Source of the DNA: Microbulbifer agarilyticus
Lineage (GTDB): Bacteria > Pseudomonadota > Gammaproteobacteria > Pseudomonadales > Cellvibrionaceae
Reading direction: 5' to 3'
Assembly (NCBI RefSeq): GCF_001999945.1
Contig: NZ_CP019650.1
Span: 62,001-126,000 of the forward strand
Length of the DNA: 64,000 nucleotides
Of this stretch, positions 33,497 to 42,715 are shown one piece after another. The notes under the pieces were generated by a model, which was given only the letters and a program-made list of their open reading frames with translations, was not told where the DNA came from and did no database searches. Made by a program: the position numbers and the translations under genes. Numbering within the stretch: the stretch's first letter is position 1; each line of letters begins with the position of its first letter.

Positions 33497-35740
33497 TTAG
33501 TTAGTGATTTGGAAAAGTTTGGCGCGGCCGCTAAATGCGTAGCGATTACCGCGGAATTCAAATTGGTTCTTGCTCTCACTGCTGGCCGAGGCACTGCGGT
33601 TAAACGCCAGTAGTTGGGTGCTGCCGTTCTTGTTCTCGATGGCCACCAGTTCAATTTCGCCAACTTGCTTATGCGACAGCCCCTGGATGTCACTCGCTGC
33701 TCCGAGGGTAAATTCTTTGGCCGGATTGTATTCACCGTGCGGCTCAAGCACGCTCACGAACGTGTGTGTCTGAGAGTGCTCCCGGCGAGCGATAAACGAT
33801 TTTTCCGAGCGCAAATTGAAGTCGGGATCGTTGGCACCGAGTTCGGTGAATAACAGCTGGGTATCGCCATCTACCAAACTCGACTGGGTGTAGAAGCGAC
33901 CGTTGTCATTCAGCCAGGTTATCTGGGCCAGACCAGCACTGGGCTTGGCAGCGGCTTTCAGCCACAGGTGTTGATATCCGTTGTTCTTGCCCAGTGCCGA
34001 AATTCCATCGGTAAAGCCGCGCAGCGCGAAGTTGGTATCGACCAGTTGGCCACTGTAATGCACGGGCAAATCAATCTGATGGATCTTCCCGGATGTCACC
34101 TCAAACAAGTCAATCGCATAACTGGATTGATTTTCAGGGCTGTTCACCAGCGCCAAGGTGCGGATGAGCGTGACACCGGGATACGCGGAATCAATTTCTG
34201 CTGCGCTGATTTTTACCTGATCATCCGCGTGGAAGAACTTCAGTGTCGGGTAGTGCTGATTGGCAAACTGCAGGTTGTTGTCAAAGTGAGACGTTTCATC
34301 CAGCACAACGGTATTGTGTGCAATGGTTTGCTTTGCCCAAGTCTCATTTTCCGGTAGGTAGCGGCCGCCATTTTTCGCTTCAACATTTAGGAAGCGCGCG
34401 GCGCCGTAATCGGTGACAATTTCCGCGCCGCGGTCATAAAACTGCCAGCTCAATTTGTCGAAGTGGCCGTGGCCCAGGCCCTGCGCGGCGGGTTTGAATA
34501 CCAGTGCCTGATCGCCATTAGCCTGCTGGCGCATCACCACCAGCGCACCTTCGTCACCATCCTTTCCGTCGCGGAACGCGGTGGACTTAAACTGATACGG
34601 CTCTTGTTTCCCTGCGTCGAGGGCTTGCGCCACTGCCAGGCCATCGCCGGTAAGCAAAATCTGGTTTTGCTGGGCAGCAATATCGAGCAATTGCGGGTTC
34701 GCAGATTCCCCGTGGGCGATGGTTACACCGAGGACCAATTCAGAGGTATCGATACCTTTGCTTTTAATGGCGTCGTTCAATGGGAAGAACAGCCCGTTGT
34801 AGCTCAGCTGGATGGTGGTATCAATGGCCTTCATGACGATACCGTCGCGGTATTCGAAAATACCTCGCTCCGGCTCGTTGTTTTCAATAGCTTTAGCGAA
34901 GGTCACGAATGGCATCAGCGCGTAGCGCTGGTAGTAGGGGCCCTCGTTATAGTAACCGTCGGGGGAGAACAGAGTATTCAGCTGGCGCAGGAACCCGCCC
35001 TTGCCAGATTTGTCCAGATCAAGCAGTGCCTGCTCTACCCACTCGGGTTCATCCAGTACGTAGCCCGCCATTCCCACGCCGGCGGTTAACCATGTGCCGT
35101 GGTTGTGCACCTTATTAAAGGTGGCCGGAGAGTCTACCGACAAAAATTTGACGACCGGGCGCAGCGCACCCTGTTCGATCTTTTCCGCTTCCTCATCATT
35201 GAGTGCCGGGCGGATTAAATCGTAGGCCTGGATGGTGTAGACCAGCCAGACCGCCTCGTTCAGGCTCTGCCAGAAAAGCTTGCCGGGGTTATCGGCATCG
35301 GGGCGGCGTTTCGGATGCAGAGGCAGTGTCGGGTACAAATCCGCATAGGCCAGCAACATGTCGCGTACGCGTTCCGCGTACTTTGGATCCTGTGTGATCT
35401 GAAAGAGCACCCCGGCGTTGTACATCAGCTGGTAGTTTTTCTTGTGCTGCTCGTGCGTATAGCCACCACCGGCATCTGCGGGTACCGGTACGATAAATGG
35501 TTGTTGCAACCCTGCGTCTACAGAGGATTGCGTCGACAAAAATGCGTTACGGAAGCGCCCGGGAACCTTAATCGCACCCTGCATGGCATCGACGTCGGCT
35601 GCATCGATCACCAGATTTGGGTGGGAAGCGGCAAATGCCGATAGCGGATATACGCTAAGTGCCGCCGCAGAGACACCGCCCGCCAGCGCGATGCAGGCGG
35701 CCAGGGCTTTTGGCTTTTTGAAAACGGATTGAGCAAACAT
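33497..35740 (-). CDS. Oligoalginate lyase (PL17)
   Basis: A 747-aa exported exolyase that releases unsaturated monouronate from alginate oligomers. A signal peptide (about 1-37, ending SAFAASH) is followed by an (alpha/alpha) toroid domain (about 45-370) and a C-terminal beta-sandwich heparinase II/III-like domain. Catalytic residues expected from characterised PL17 enzymes are visible: Asn-His in VHNHGTW, a Tyr in YYNEGPYYQRYAL, and His in GLGHGHFDKLSW. The ATG at 35740 gives the signal peptide; an upstream in-frame start at 35785 would overlap the PL6 gene. It is 19 bases downstream of PL6. Confidence 0.93.
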   Translation of the reverse strand: MFAQSVFKKPKALAACIALAGGVSAAALSVYPLSAFAASHPNLVIDAADVDAMQGAIKVPGRFRNAFLSTQSSVDAGLQQPFIVPVPADAGGGYTHEQHKKNYQLMYNAGVLFQITQDPKYAERVRDMLLAYADLYPTLPLHPKRRPDADNPGKLFWQSLNEAVWLVYTIQAYDLIRPALNDEEAEKIEQGALRPVVKFLSVDSPATFNKVHNHGTWLTAGVGMAGYVLDEPEWVEQALLDLDKSGKGGFLRQLNTLFSPDGYYNEGPYYQRYALMPFVTFAKAIENNEPERGIFEYRDGIVMKAIDTTIQLSYNGLFFPLNDAIKSKGIDTSELVLGVTIAHGESANPQLLDIAAQQNQILLTGDGLAVAQALDAGKQEPYQFKSTAFRDGKDGDEGALVVMRQQANGDQALVFKPAAQGLGHGHFDKLSWQFYDRGAEIVTDYGAARFLNVEAKNGGRYLPENETWAKQTIAHNTVVLDETSHFDNNLQFANQHYPTLKFFHADDQVKISAAEIDSAYPGVTLIRTLALVNSPENQSSYAIDLFEVTSGKIHQIDLPVHYSGQLVDTNFALRGFTDGISALGKNNGYQHLWLKAAAKPSAGLAQITWLNDNGRFYTQSSLVDGDTQLLFTELGANDPDFNLRSEKSFIARREHSQTHTFVSVLEPHGEYNPAKEFTLGAASDIQGLSHKQVGEIELVAIENKNGSTQLLAFNRSASASSESKNQFEFRGNRYAFSGRAKLFQITN

Positions 35741-35759
35741 GGGAATACTTTGACTCTTA

Positions 35760-38030
35760 TCAGTTTTTAGCTTCGTTATTCGCAAGAATCGCGGTGTGCG
35801 GGCCTTCCGCGACCAGTTCCTTCACGTCCGGCAGCGGTGCCTTGAAAAACTGGTTATTGGCGATGCGTGTCACCGGTTCACCTACCGTGTGTTCGACAAC
35901 AATGCCGGCACTATTTTCAATACGGTTGTCACGCACATCGGACACCTGCACGCCATGCAGCTTAAGTAGCGCCCTAGCTTTATTGCGTTTGCCTTGAGAG
36001 GACTCGGCTACCACGTTGTTGCTGAAATCGAGATGCGGACCGAAAGTACTCTCGTCGGTGCCACCGCGGTACAAATCGACCAGAGCACCCTGCACCTGAG
36101 TAAACGTATTACCAGTGACGGTCACATACTCGGCGTTGTAGATACCCAGGTCATCTTTCTCTTTATTTAGCTTGAGCAGATCACCGGTAATATTTTCGAA
36201 GTGATTGTTCACCAGGGTGATGGTGTCTGCGAAAGCGCGATGGCCGGAGTCGAAAAAGTGATACGAGTGGTTGATATCCAGGCTTTCTACGCGGCTATTG
36301 GTCATGGAAAAACGATAGTTCTTCAACATGCCCCAGGGCGCGGTGCGGATAAGGATATTGCCTGCGTTGTCCGGGCTGTTTGCGCCAGAGATTACCAGCC
36401 CATCCAGTGCCAGGCTGCCGCCGTCCTGAATCTCAAACATTACTGGGCGTTCTCCGGTGATTGTCACCTTGCCCTGTTTCTTTGCCTTGATGGTCAGTGT
36501 TTTGTTCACGGACAGGCGCTTGCGCGTATTGTAGCTACCGCTCTCCAGCACCAGGGTGTCGCCATCTTCGGCGCGCTCGATGGCATCGAACAGTGCATCT
36601 TCGCCGGGGCTAACGCGCGTGGTTTTACCACTATTGAACGGCGTAACCGGCTCTGATTTCGGGTACCAGGATACGCCAGTCAACTCTTTGGTGGTGACTG
36701 CGAGGTCCCGACTCGCGCCTTTTTCGGCAGCGGATGCGTTTTGTGGATAGAGAAGCCCATTGGCTGCGCGGCGCAGCTTGCCCACTCCGCTTTCGATACC
36801 CTGGTGAATCTTCTGGTCGACAAACCCGTTGGACACATTGTTTGCAAAAGTAATCCCGGAAATGTCATCAAATACGGAGAAGGGTGATTTTCCATTCTCG
36901 CTATAGAAAATATTTTCGGAAATCGTTGAGTCTTGCGGTGTCGCGCTGCGTTCCTGGTCAGCGCCTGCGGCCAGATGAATGTGGTCCACATTGATAAAGC
37001 TATTGTTTTCAATGTTCGCGTTGACCACACGGTGGTAACGGTTGATGGGAGAGTTGGGAACACCGTTCATTACGGTGAACCCGCTCCCAAATCGATAGCC
37101 TGTGAGACCTTCGAGATAGTTGTTGCGCACTTGCTGGTCCGCATTAATCACGCGGATACCGCCGGTGTGATCTACGCCATTGCCGAGAAACACGTTGCCT
37201 TCAATCAGATTGCCGTTGCCGTGACGCATGGTCAGGGTGCCACGTGATTCGAAAAAGGTGTTGTTGCGTAGAATATTTTTGCCGGATTTGACGGAGATGA
37301 TTTCCACCTCGCCGTCACAGCGGTCAAAGTAATTGTTTTCGACCACGGTGAAAGAGTCGGTCAGAGAATAGTGGCTGGTGCCGATGCGCAGGGTTTCGCC
37401 GCCGTTGGAGCCCAGGACCGGGCGCGGGCCGAAATAATTGTGATCGATCCGGTGGTGGTTTTCCTGGCTGGCTTCGCTGTTCAGGCGCACGGCCATGGTC
37501 ACACCCTTGTTGCGCTTGCCGGCAAGGTGGTTGTGATCAAAGCGATTGTTCTTACCGTAAATGCTCACCCAGTAATCCGACTCCATGCGCTCTGGCTTGC
37601 TGAAGTCTTCGATCACGATTTCGGTCACCCGGGAATTATTCGCCAGGTGTTCCTTGTTGCGACGGAATGCCACCACTTCGCTGCTTGGTGTGTAGCCGTC
37701 CTTAAATACCAGCCCCGATACCACCAGATGCTCACCGGCGAGGCGCAGGTTCGACTGGCCACTAATGAAGACCTTACCTTTTTCCTGCGCGGTCAGCGTA
37801 ATTGGATTCCCTTCTTCGCCATTTCCGGTGAACAAAATTTCAAAATCGCTCCAAACACCATTCGCCAGTACTACGGTATCGCCCGCTTCGAGGTTTTTAG
37901 CCACTTTTGCGTACGCGTCTTGATCGCGCACCAAGTACTCCTCGGCAGAAGCCTGAACACAAAACAGGGATGCCTGCCCGCAAGTCAGCAGTGCGGCGGC
38001 CAGCAATGGTTTGATTCCTGAAGCTCTCAT
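35760..38030 (-). CDS. Two-domain alginate lyase (PL6)
   Basis: A 756-aa exported lyase built of two right-handed beta-helix domains, the length of AlyGC-type PL6 enzymes. After a signal peptide (about 1-29, ending QASAEE), the N-terminal domain carries the catalytic pair Lys248 (EIISVKSG) and Arg269 (TLTMRHGNG), spaced 21 residues as in AlyGC and chondroitinase B. The acidic calcium-site residues lie in the DRCDGEVEI segment. The second helix domain (about 450-756) may serve in dimerisation, as in AlyGC. It is the first gene of the alginate gene run. The start at 38030 has AGGTG five bases upstream; the longer frame to 38090 was rejected. Confidence 0.93.
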   Translation of the reverse strand: MRASGIKPLLAAALLTCGQASLFCVQASAEEYLVRDQDAYAKVAKNLEAGDTVVLANGVWSDFEILFTGNGEEGNPITLTAQEKGKVFISGQSNLRLAGEHLVVSGLVFKDGYTPSSEVVAFRRNKEHLANNSRVTEIVIEDFSKPERMESDYWVSIYGKNNRFDHNHLAGKRNKGVTMAVRLNSEASQENHHRIDHNYFGPRPVLGSNGGETLRIGTSHYSLTDSFTVVENNYFDRCDGEVEIISVKSGKNILRNNTFFESRGTLTMRHGNGNLIEGNVFLGNGVDHTGGIRVINADQQVRNNYLEGLTGYRFGSGFTVMNGVPNSPINRYHRVVNANIENNSFINVDHIHLAAGADQERSATPQDSTISENIFYSENGKSPFSVFDDISGITFANNVSNGFVDQKIHQGIESGVGKLRRAANGLLYPQNASAAEKGASRDLAVTTKELTGVSWYPKSEPVTPFNSGKTTRVSPGEDALFDAIERAEDGDTLVLESGSYNTRKRLSVNKTLTIKAKKQGKVTITGERPVMFEIQDGGSLALDGLVISGANSPDNAGNILIRTAPWGMLKNYRFSMTNSRVESLDINHSYHFFDSGHRAFADTITLVNNHFENITGDLLKLNKEKDDLGIYNAEYVTVTGNTFTQVQGALVDLYRGGTDESTFGPHLDFSNNVVAESSQGKRNKARALLKLHGVQVSDVRDNRIENSAGIVVEHTVGEPVTRIANNQFFKAPLPDVKELVAEGPHTAILANNEAKN

Positions 38031-38135
38031 GATCACCTGAATTGTTTTTCTGGGTTTGGTTAGCCGCGATTGTTTCGCTTTCCGCACCAATAAAGGGCGT
38101 TTACTGACGTCGCGGAGTTATTATGGGGCCAGACT

Positions 38136-38178
38136 AAATTGGTAAAAAATAATTGTCAACCAATTGGGTTAACCAGTT
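38136..38178. promoter_or_regulatory. Operator cluster in the PL6/receptor divergent promoter
   Basis: Three motifs fall within 43 bases: AATTGGTAA (38137-38145), TTGTCAACCAA (38153-38163) and AATTGGGTTAACCAGTT (38162-38178). The last reads AACTGGTTAACCCAATT on the other strand and closely matches the FadR-type consensus AACTGGTCnGACCAGTT. Another copy-like motif, TTGGTTGACTAG, lies at 38283-38294. These are likely binding sites for the GntR regulator at 41776. The rest of the 435-base gap has no gene. Confidence 0.6.
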
Positions 38179-38230
38179 GTTGTCAGAATTTTGTGCGGTT
38201 TTGGTGCGTTCCGCAGAATATTCCGATAAA

Positions 38231-38247
38231 GTGCACAAAAAGTGCAC
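38231..38247. repeat. Pair of GTGCAC palindromes spaced one helical turn
   Basis: AAGTGCACA occurs at 38229-38237 and again 11 bases on. Each copy is a 6-bp palindrome and both would face the same side of DNA. They lie between the operator cluster and the receptor start at 38466, so they may be a second regulatory site for it. Confidence 0.4.
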
Positions 38248-38465
38248 AGGGGTCAGTCCAAAATGTGAAGTTTTTCTGAAAATTGGTTGACTAGGGTGTA
38301 GGTGGGTGAGAATTTGTGCATGCCAGATCGCGGGCAGCCCTCCAATAAGAGGTTGTTACTGGTCGATAGGCTGATAAAAAAAACCGCGAGATGAGCGATG
38401 AAGAAGGCGCCATAACAGGGCGCCCTTGTTACTATCAACGAACGCAGACATCCTTGGGGGTAATC

Positions 38466-41400
38466 ATGCGTGATAATAATAAAGACGCGAGAGATGTAAT
38501 GGCTAACGAGAAAAATTTTAAGAAGTCGCTTCTTGTAAGCGCTATTGCCGCAGTCACCTATGTTGGTTATGCAGGTGCTGTTCACGGTCAGGAAGCAGCA
38601 TCTTCTGACCAGGCTCTGGAAGAAGTAGTAGTTACCGGTTCCCGCGCTACTATCCAGTCCACCATCGACATCAAGCGCAATTCCGTAACTATCGTAGACG
38701 GCCTGTCCGCCACCGAAATCGGTGAGCTGCCGGCACTGTCTATCGGTGAAGCGCTGGAATCTGTTACTGGTGCCTCTTCCCACCGCGAAAACGGTGGTGC
38801 AACCGAAATCTCCATCCGGGGTATGGGCCCTTACCTGAGCGCTACTACCTTTAATGGTCGTGAAGCCAGTAACGGTAGCGGTGACCGCTCAGTAAACTTC
38901 TCCCAGTTCCCTTCTGAGCTGATGAGCAAAGTTGCGATTCGCAAGACTCAGGATGCCAGCCTGATTGAAGGTGGTGTAGCGGGTCTGATCGAGCTGGAAA
39001 CTCTGAAGCCGCTGGAATACGGCGAGCAGCGCATCCAGATTGATGCCAAAGCGAACATTAACCCGAATCAAGCGAACATCGACGATCCGATGGCCGGCGA
39101 TACTGGCTTCCGCGGTACCGCGAGCTACGTAGACCAGTTTGAATTTGATAACGGCATGGCACTCGGTGTATCTCTGGGCGTACAGAGCAGCGATATTTCC
39201 CAGCCTGAATCCGAAATGCGCTCTTCCAGCCCGACTGGCTCCTCTCGTTACGCGTGTTTGAATGATCCCAGCGTAACCAATGAAGGCTACTACCGTACTT
39301 CCAGCGGTGACTGTGAAGACCAGATCGGTGGCTCTTCTAACCAGGGCTACCAAACTGATGTAGATCCTGACACTGGCCTTGCAGAAAGCGATGGTATTCC
39401 TTACGCGTTCGCTTCCAGCTCCAACGGCTACCGTCAGAACGATACCCGCGATGAGCGTGATTCCGTTTTCGTTGCGCTGCAATTCCAGCCCAATGACAAA
39501 ACCGATATCAATTTCGATCTGCAGCAGTCTGAACGTGTGCAATCTGAACAACGCCACGACCTGAACTTCGCCAACATGAAGCGTGTAACCCCGGGTGTTA
39601 CCGCAGAATCCCTGGTCGTTACCGACAGCGGTACCGTACTGAACTGGGAAGGCGAAACTGCGCTCGAATCCAACAGCGAGCTGTACGAGCGCGCGGAAGA
39701 TTACACCGGTTACGGCTTGAATGTGTCCTACGCGTTTACCGACAACCTGACCGTGACCGCGGACTACTCTTTCTCTGAGACTACCCGTACCGAAAACCAG
39801 ATCTTGCTGCGTACCCAGTCCGACAGCCGTGATGTGTTCGGTGAATCTACCGACGGTGGCTATCGTCCGTTGGTTCAGTGGGACATGGACTCCGAGATCC
39901 GTCAGTACACCATCACTGACTTCGACGTTACTGATCACACTTTGTTCTCTGATGAATACCGTATCCGCGTGGATAACGATGTAGATCGTCGCAACACCAA
40001 CGAAGCTTTCCGCGCTGATTTCGATCTGCGTCTCGACGGTGAGCTTGTGACTGCCGTACGCGGCGGTATGCGCTTCTCCGAGTTGGAGTATGTAGATCTC
40101 GGCAGCGCCCGTGACACCTACGAGATCGACCGCGGTGATGACGAGAGCGAAGCGGCTCTGTTGGCAATCAACGAAGCATGTTCAATCGCTTTCCCAGAAA
40201 GCGACTTCATGAACACTGAGAGCACCGGCAGCCTGATCACCATGCTGGACGGAAACGGCAACCAAACCGGCACGTCCAACTCCTGGGCGACTTTCGATAC
40301 CCAATGTGTAGCCGACATGGTTCTGTCGCACCTGGGTGAAGATTTCGCCTATCCTGAATTGGAAGACAAGAGTGCAAGCGTTACCGACGTCACCGAGACC
40401 ACGACTGCAGCCTATGTAATGGCTGATTTCAGCAGCTCTCTGGCGGGCACCCCGATCAATGGTAACGTTGGTGTACGTGTAGTTCAGACCGAAGTAGAGT
40501 CTGTTGGCTACCGTACCCCGTACACCATTATTACCAACGCCGATGGCACCTACGCCATGGAAGAGGTGGACGGTGCGGACCTCGAGCGTGTAACTGCCGG
40601 TGGCGACTACACCGAATTACTGCCAAGCCTGAACGTTGTGGCTGATGTACGCGAAGACGTCCTGGTGCGTGGTGCGATTTACCGCGGACTGTCCCGCCCG
40701 GATCCTTCTGACCTTGGCTACCGTCGTTCCTTCGACACTAATGGTTCCGATGACATCGTCGATGTGGCGGACCTGCTGGACGGTGTGAATGGCGATGGCA
40801 ACCCGAACATGCAACCGCTGACCTCCTGGAACTTCGATACTGCGATCGAATGGTACCCGAACGAAGACACCATGCTGGCGTTTGGTGTTTACCACAAGCG
40901 CTTCCAGGGTGGCTTCGAGACCGCGCAAATTGTTGAAACCTTTGAAGTTGATGGTGAAACTCTGGCTGCGGACTTCAACATCACCCGTACCGACGATGAC
41001 ACCAGCTCTTTGACTGGTTTCGAAGTGACTGGTACTCACCGCTTCTCTTACCTGCCGGGTTACTGGAGTGGTCTTGGTGTGAAAGCCAGCTACAACTATG
41101 CCGATTCCAACTTCGAATTCGAAGACAGCAACTACGGTGATTCCGTGGTGCTGGATCAGAGCGGCAACGTTGTTTCTGAGAATATCGGCATCATCGCTCC
41201 GGGTAACATCCCAGGCTTCTCCGAGAACGTATTCTCCGGTCAGCTGTACTACCAGGTCGGTGATTTCGACACCAGCCTGATCTACAAGTACCGCAGCGAG
41301 TACTTCCAGCCTTACACCAGCAATGGCACGCGTCTGCGTTTCGTTGGTGACGTAGGTGTATGGGAAGCGAAAGCGTCTTACCAGGTTACCGACAATGTGA

Positions 41401-41528
41401 AGCTGAGCCTCGAAGCCATCAACCTGTTTGATGAGCCGAAGAAGCAGTACTTCTACACCCGCGATAACCTGGGTGAGCTGAATAGCTACGGACCGCGTGT
41501 ATTCCTTGGCCTGAAAGCCAAGTTCTAA
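38466..41528 (+). CDS. TonB-dependent receptor, second alginate-locus receptor
   Basis: Outer-membrane receptor of about 1020 aa. A signal peptide (cleavage near VHGQEAA, residue 41) is followed by a TonB-box region (ALEEVVVTGSRA), a plug (GASSHRENGGATEISIRGMG, SKVAIRKTQDASLIEGG) and a large barrel ending in the aromatic GPRVFLGLKAKF. It is transcribed away from the PL6-kdgK gene run and shares its operator region, so it should import alginate fragments when those genes are on. It is not a close duplicate of the receptor at 26768, and the two may differ in fragment size or composition. GGGGG lies five bases before the ATG. Confidence 0.9.
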   Translation: MRDNNKDARDVMANEKNFKKSLLVSAIAAVTYVGYAGAVHGQEAASSDQALEEVVVTGSRATIQSTIDIKRNSVTIVDGLSATEIGELPALSIGEALESVTGASSHRENGGATEISIRGMGPYLSATTFNGREASNGSGDRSVNFSQFPSELMSKVAIRKTQDASLIEGGVAGLIELETLKPLEYGEQRIQIDAKANINPNQANIDDPMAGDTGFRGTASYVDQFEFDNGMALGVSLGVQSSDISQPESEMRSSSPTGSSRYACLNDPSVTNEGYYRTSSGDCEDQIGGSSNQGYQTDVDPDTGLAESDGIPYAFASSSNGYRQNDTRDERDSVFVALQFQPNDKTDINFDLQQSERVQSEQRHDLNFANMKRVTPGVTAESLVVTDSGTVLNWEGETALESNSELYERAEDYTGYGLNVSYAFTDNLTVTADYSFSETTRTENQILLRTQSDSRDVFGESTDGGYRPLVQWDMDSEIRQYTITDFDVTDHTLFSDEYRIRVDNDVDRRNTNEAFRADFDLRLDGELVTAVRGGMRFSELEYVDLGSARDTYEIDRGDDESEAALLAINEACSIAFPESDFMNTESTGSLITMLDGNGNQTGTSNSWATFDTQCVADMVLSHLGEDFAYPELEDKSASVTDVTETTTAAYVMADFSSSLAGTPINGNVGVRVVQTEVESVGYRTPYTIITNADGTYAMEEVDGADLERVTAGGDYTELLPSLNVVADVREDVLVRGAIYRGLSRPDPSDLGYRRSFDTNGSDDIVDVADLLDGVNGDGNPNMQPLTSWNFDTAIEWYPNEDTMLAFGVYHKRFQGGFETAQIVETFEVDGETLAADFNITRTDDDTSSLTGFEVTGTHRFSYLPGYWSGLGVKASYNYADSNFEFEDSNYGDSVVLDQSGNVVSENIGIIAPGNIPGFSENVFSGQLYYQVGDFDTSLIYKYRSEYFQPYTSNGTRLRFVGDVGVWEAKASYQVTDNVKLSLEAINLFDEPKKQYFYTRDNLGELNSYGPRVFLGLKAKF

Positions 41529-41649
41529 GCGCTATCCAAGGCATAGGAAGCCTGCAGTCTAATACCCCGGTAGAGGGCTGCAGGTTTCGGTTTGTTTGAT
41601 TGGTTGTCTCTTCTCCATCCGACTAGGTGCCGCCTGTCGGAGATGATTC

Positions 41650-41672
41650 GCCCGCCTTGTGCGGGCTTTTTT
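41650..41672 (+). terminator. Intrinsic terminator after the receptor gene
   Basis: GCCCGC (41650-41655) pairs with GCGGGC (41661-41666), followed by a run of six Ts. Confidence 0.8.
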
Positions 41673-41722
41673 GTGTCTGGCATTTGAGTATTTATTTTGG
41701 GTTGAGAAACTATACGCAATAA

Positions 41723-41755
41723 AAAAGGCCATACCGCAAAGCGGTATGGCCTTTT
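41723..41755 (-). terminator. Bidirectional terminator between receptor and GntR genes
   Basis: A perfect 15-bp stem: arms 41723-41737 and 41741-41755, each ending in A or T runs with a 3-base loop. It lies 21 bases beyond the gntR stop and serves the convergent pair. Confidence 0.9.
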
Positions 41756-41775
41756 GAAAAGCGTTCTGTAACTGA

Positions 41776-42549
41776 TTAGTTGGCAGACTCGCCCAGGCGA
41801 TCGATGGAGAAACGCTTGCGGCGTTCAGAGACTTCGCGGCGCACTACCTCAACGGCTTTTGCTTCAGATGCATCGTGCAGTGCATTCAAGGAGCGGTTGA
41901 AGTGCAGGCGCATAGCCTTGCGTGCCGCATTGGGGTCGTGATTTTCCAGTGCCTGCAGAATCGCTTTGTGTTCTGCCAGGCGTTTTTGTCCGTCTTTTTT
42001 ACACACAGACTTGTGCACGGTTTGGATTTCCGGAGAGTGCCCCTGGATATCCCAAAGCTTGTCGATAGTGCTCATTAATACCCGGTTATTGGTTGCCCGG
42101 GAAATCACTTCGTGGAATTTTCGGTCGGCGCGCTCAGATGTGAGGTTGCCTTCCTCGTTCTCGCGCACCATATCGCGGTAGGCAAGACGCAGGTCCTCCA
42201 GTTGTTCTTCGGTGATCATGGTCGCCGCAAGCGCTGCCAGTTCACCCTCAATAAGAACCCGTGCTTCGGTCAGTTCAAACGGACTGAAATCCTTTGAGTC
42301 AGAAAACGAATTAACCGGTTCGATGACGTAAACCCCGGAACCGGTGCGCACAGCGACACGGCCCATTACTTCCAGCGCAATAATCGCTTCGCGAATACTG
42401 GGGCGGCTTACTTCGAACATCTCTGACAGCTCTCGTTCGGATGGCAAGCGCACGCCGGGCGGGTACTCACCACTGTCGAGAAGAGTCAACATTTTTTCTA
42501 CCACCTGCTGATAGATGCGGCGGGAATTTCCAGAAAAATCGCTTTTCAT
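41776..42549 (-). CDS. GntR-family (FadR subfamily) transcriptional regulator
   Basis: A 257-aa regulator. The N-terminal winged helix-turn-helix (about 10-75) includes YPPGVRLPSERELSEMFEVS and IREAIIALEVMGRV; the C-terminal FCD effector domain (about 95-235) has its metal/ligand His residues in DRKFHEVI, LAEHKAIL and RKAMRLHFNR. Regulators of this subfamily bound to alginate loci sense uronate catabolites such as KDG or KDPG. It is convergent with the receptor gene, and TTGGT-type palindromes lie before it and before two other transcripts of the locus. The likely role is a repressor relieved by alginate breakdown products. Confidence 0.88.
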   Translation of the reverse strand: MKSDFSGNSRRIYQQVVEKMLTLLDSGEYPPGVRLPSERELSEMFEVSRPSIREAIIALEVMGRVAVRTGSGVYVIEPVNSFSDSKDFSPFELTEARVLIEGELAALAATMITEEQLEDLRLAYRDMVRENEEGNLTSERADRKFHEVISRATNNRVLMSTIDKLWDIQGHSPEIQTVHKSVCKKDGQKRLAEHKAILQALENHDPNAARKAMRLHFNRSLNALHDASEAKAVEVVRREVSERRKRFSIDRLGESAN

Positions 42550-42616
42550 AGCACGTAAATTCTATCGTTATCTTGCTGGCCCAATAGGCCTAAATACGTC
42601 TCTGAGTCTATCACAA

Positions 42617-42628
42617 TTGGTCTTACAG
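42617..42628. promoter_or_regulatory. Candidate autoregulatory operator upstream of gntR
   Basis: TTGGTCTTACAG lies 68 bases upstream of the gntR start and matches TTGGTAAGACAG before the receptor gene at 26768 in the outer bases (TTGGTnnnACAG). Placement suggests that the regulator controls its own synthesis. Confidence 0.45.
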
Positions 42629-42715
42629 GCAATGTTTATTGGCCAGATGGGTGGGGTTGATAGCTGTGCTCCTGGCGCGTGTAGCGAAAGGCTCTTCTGC
42701 CAAATTACAGTGCAT

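Noticed and set aside
38889-39938. 349-codon frame antisense to the receptor gene
   Set aside because: Opposite a clear TonB-dependent receptor; no independent support.
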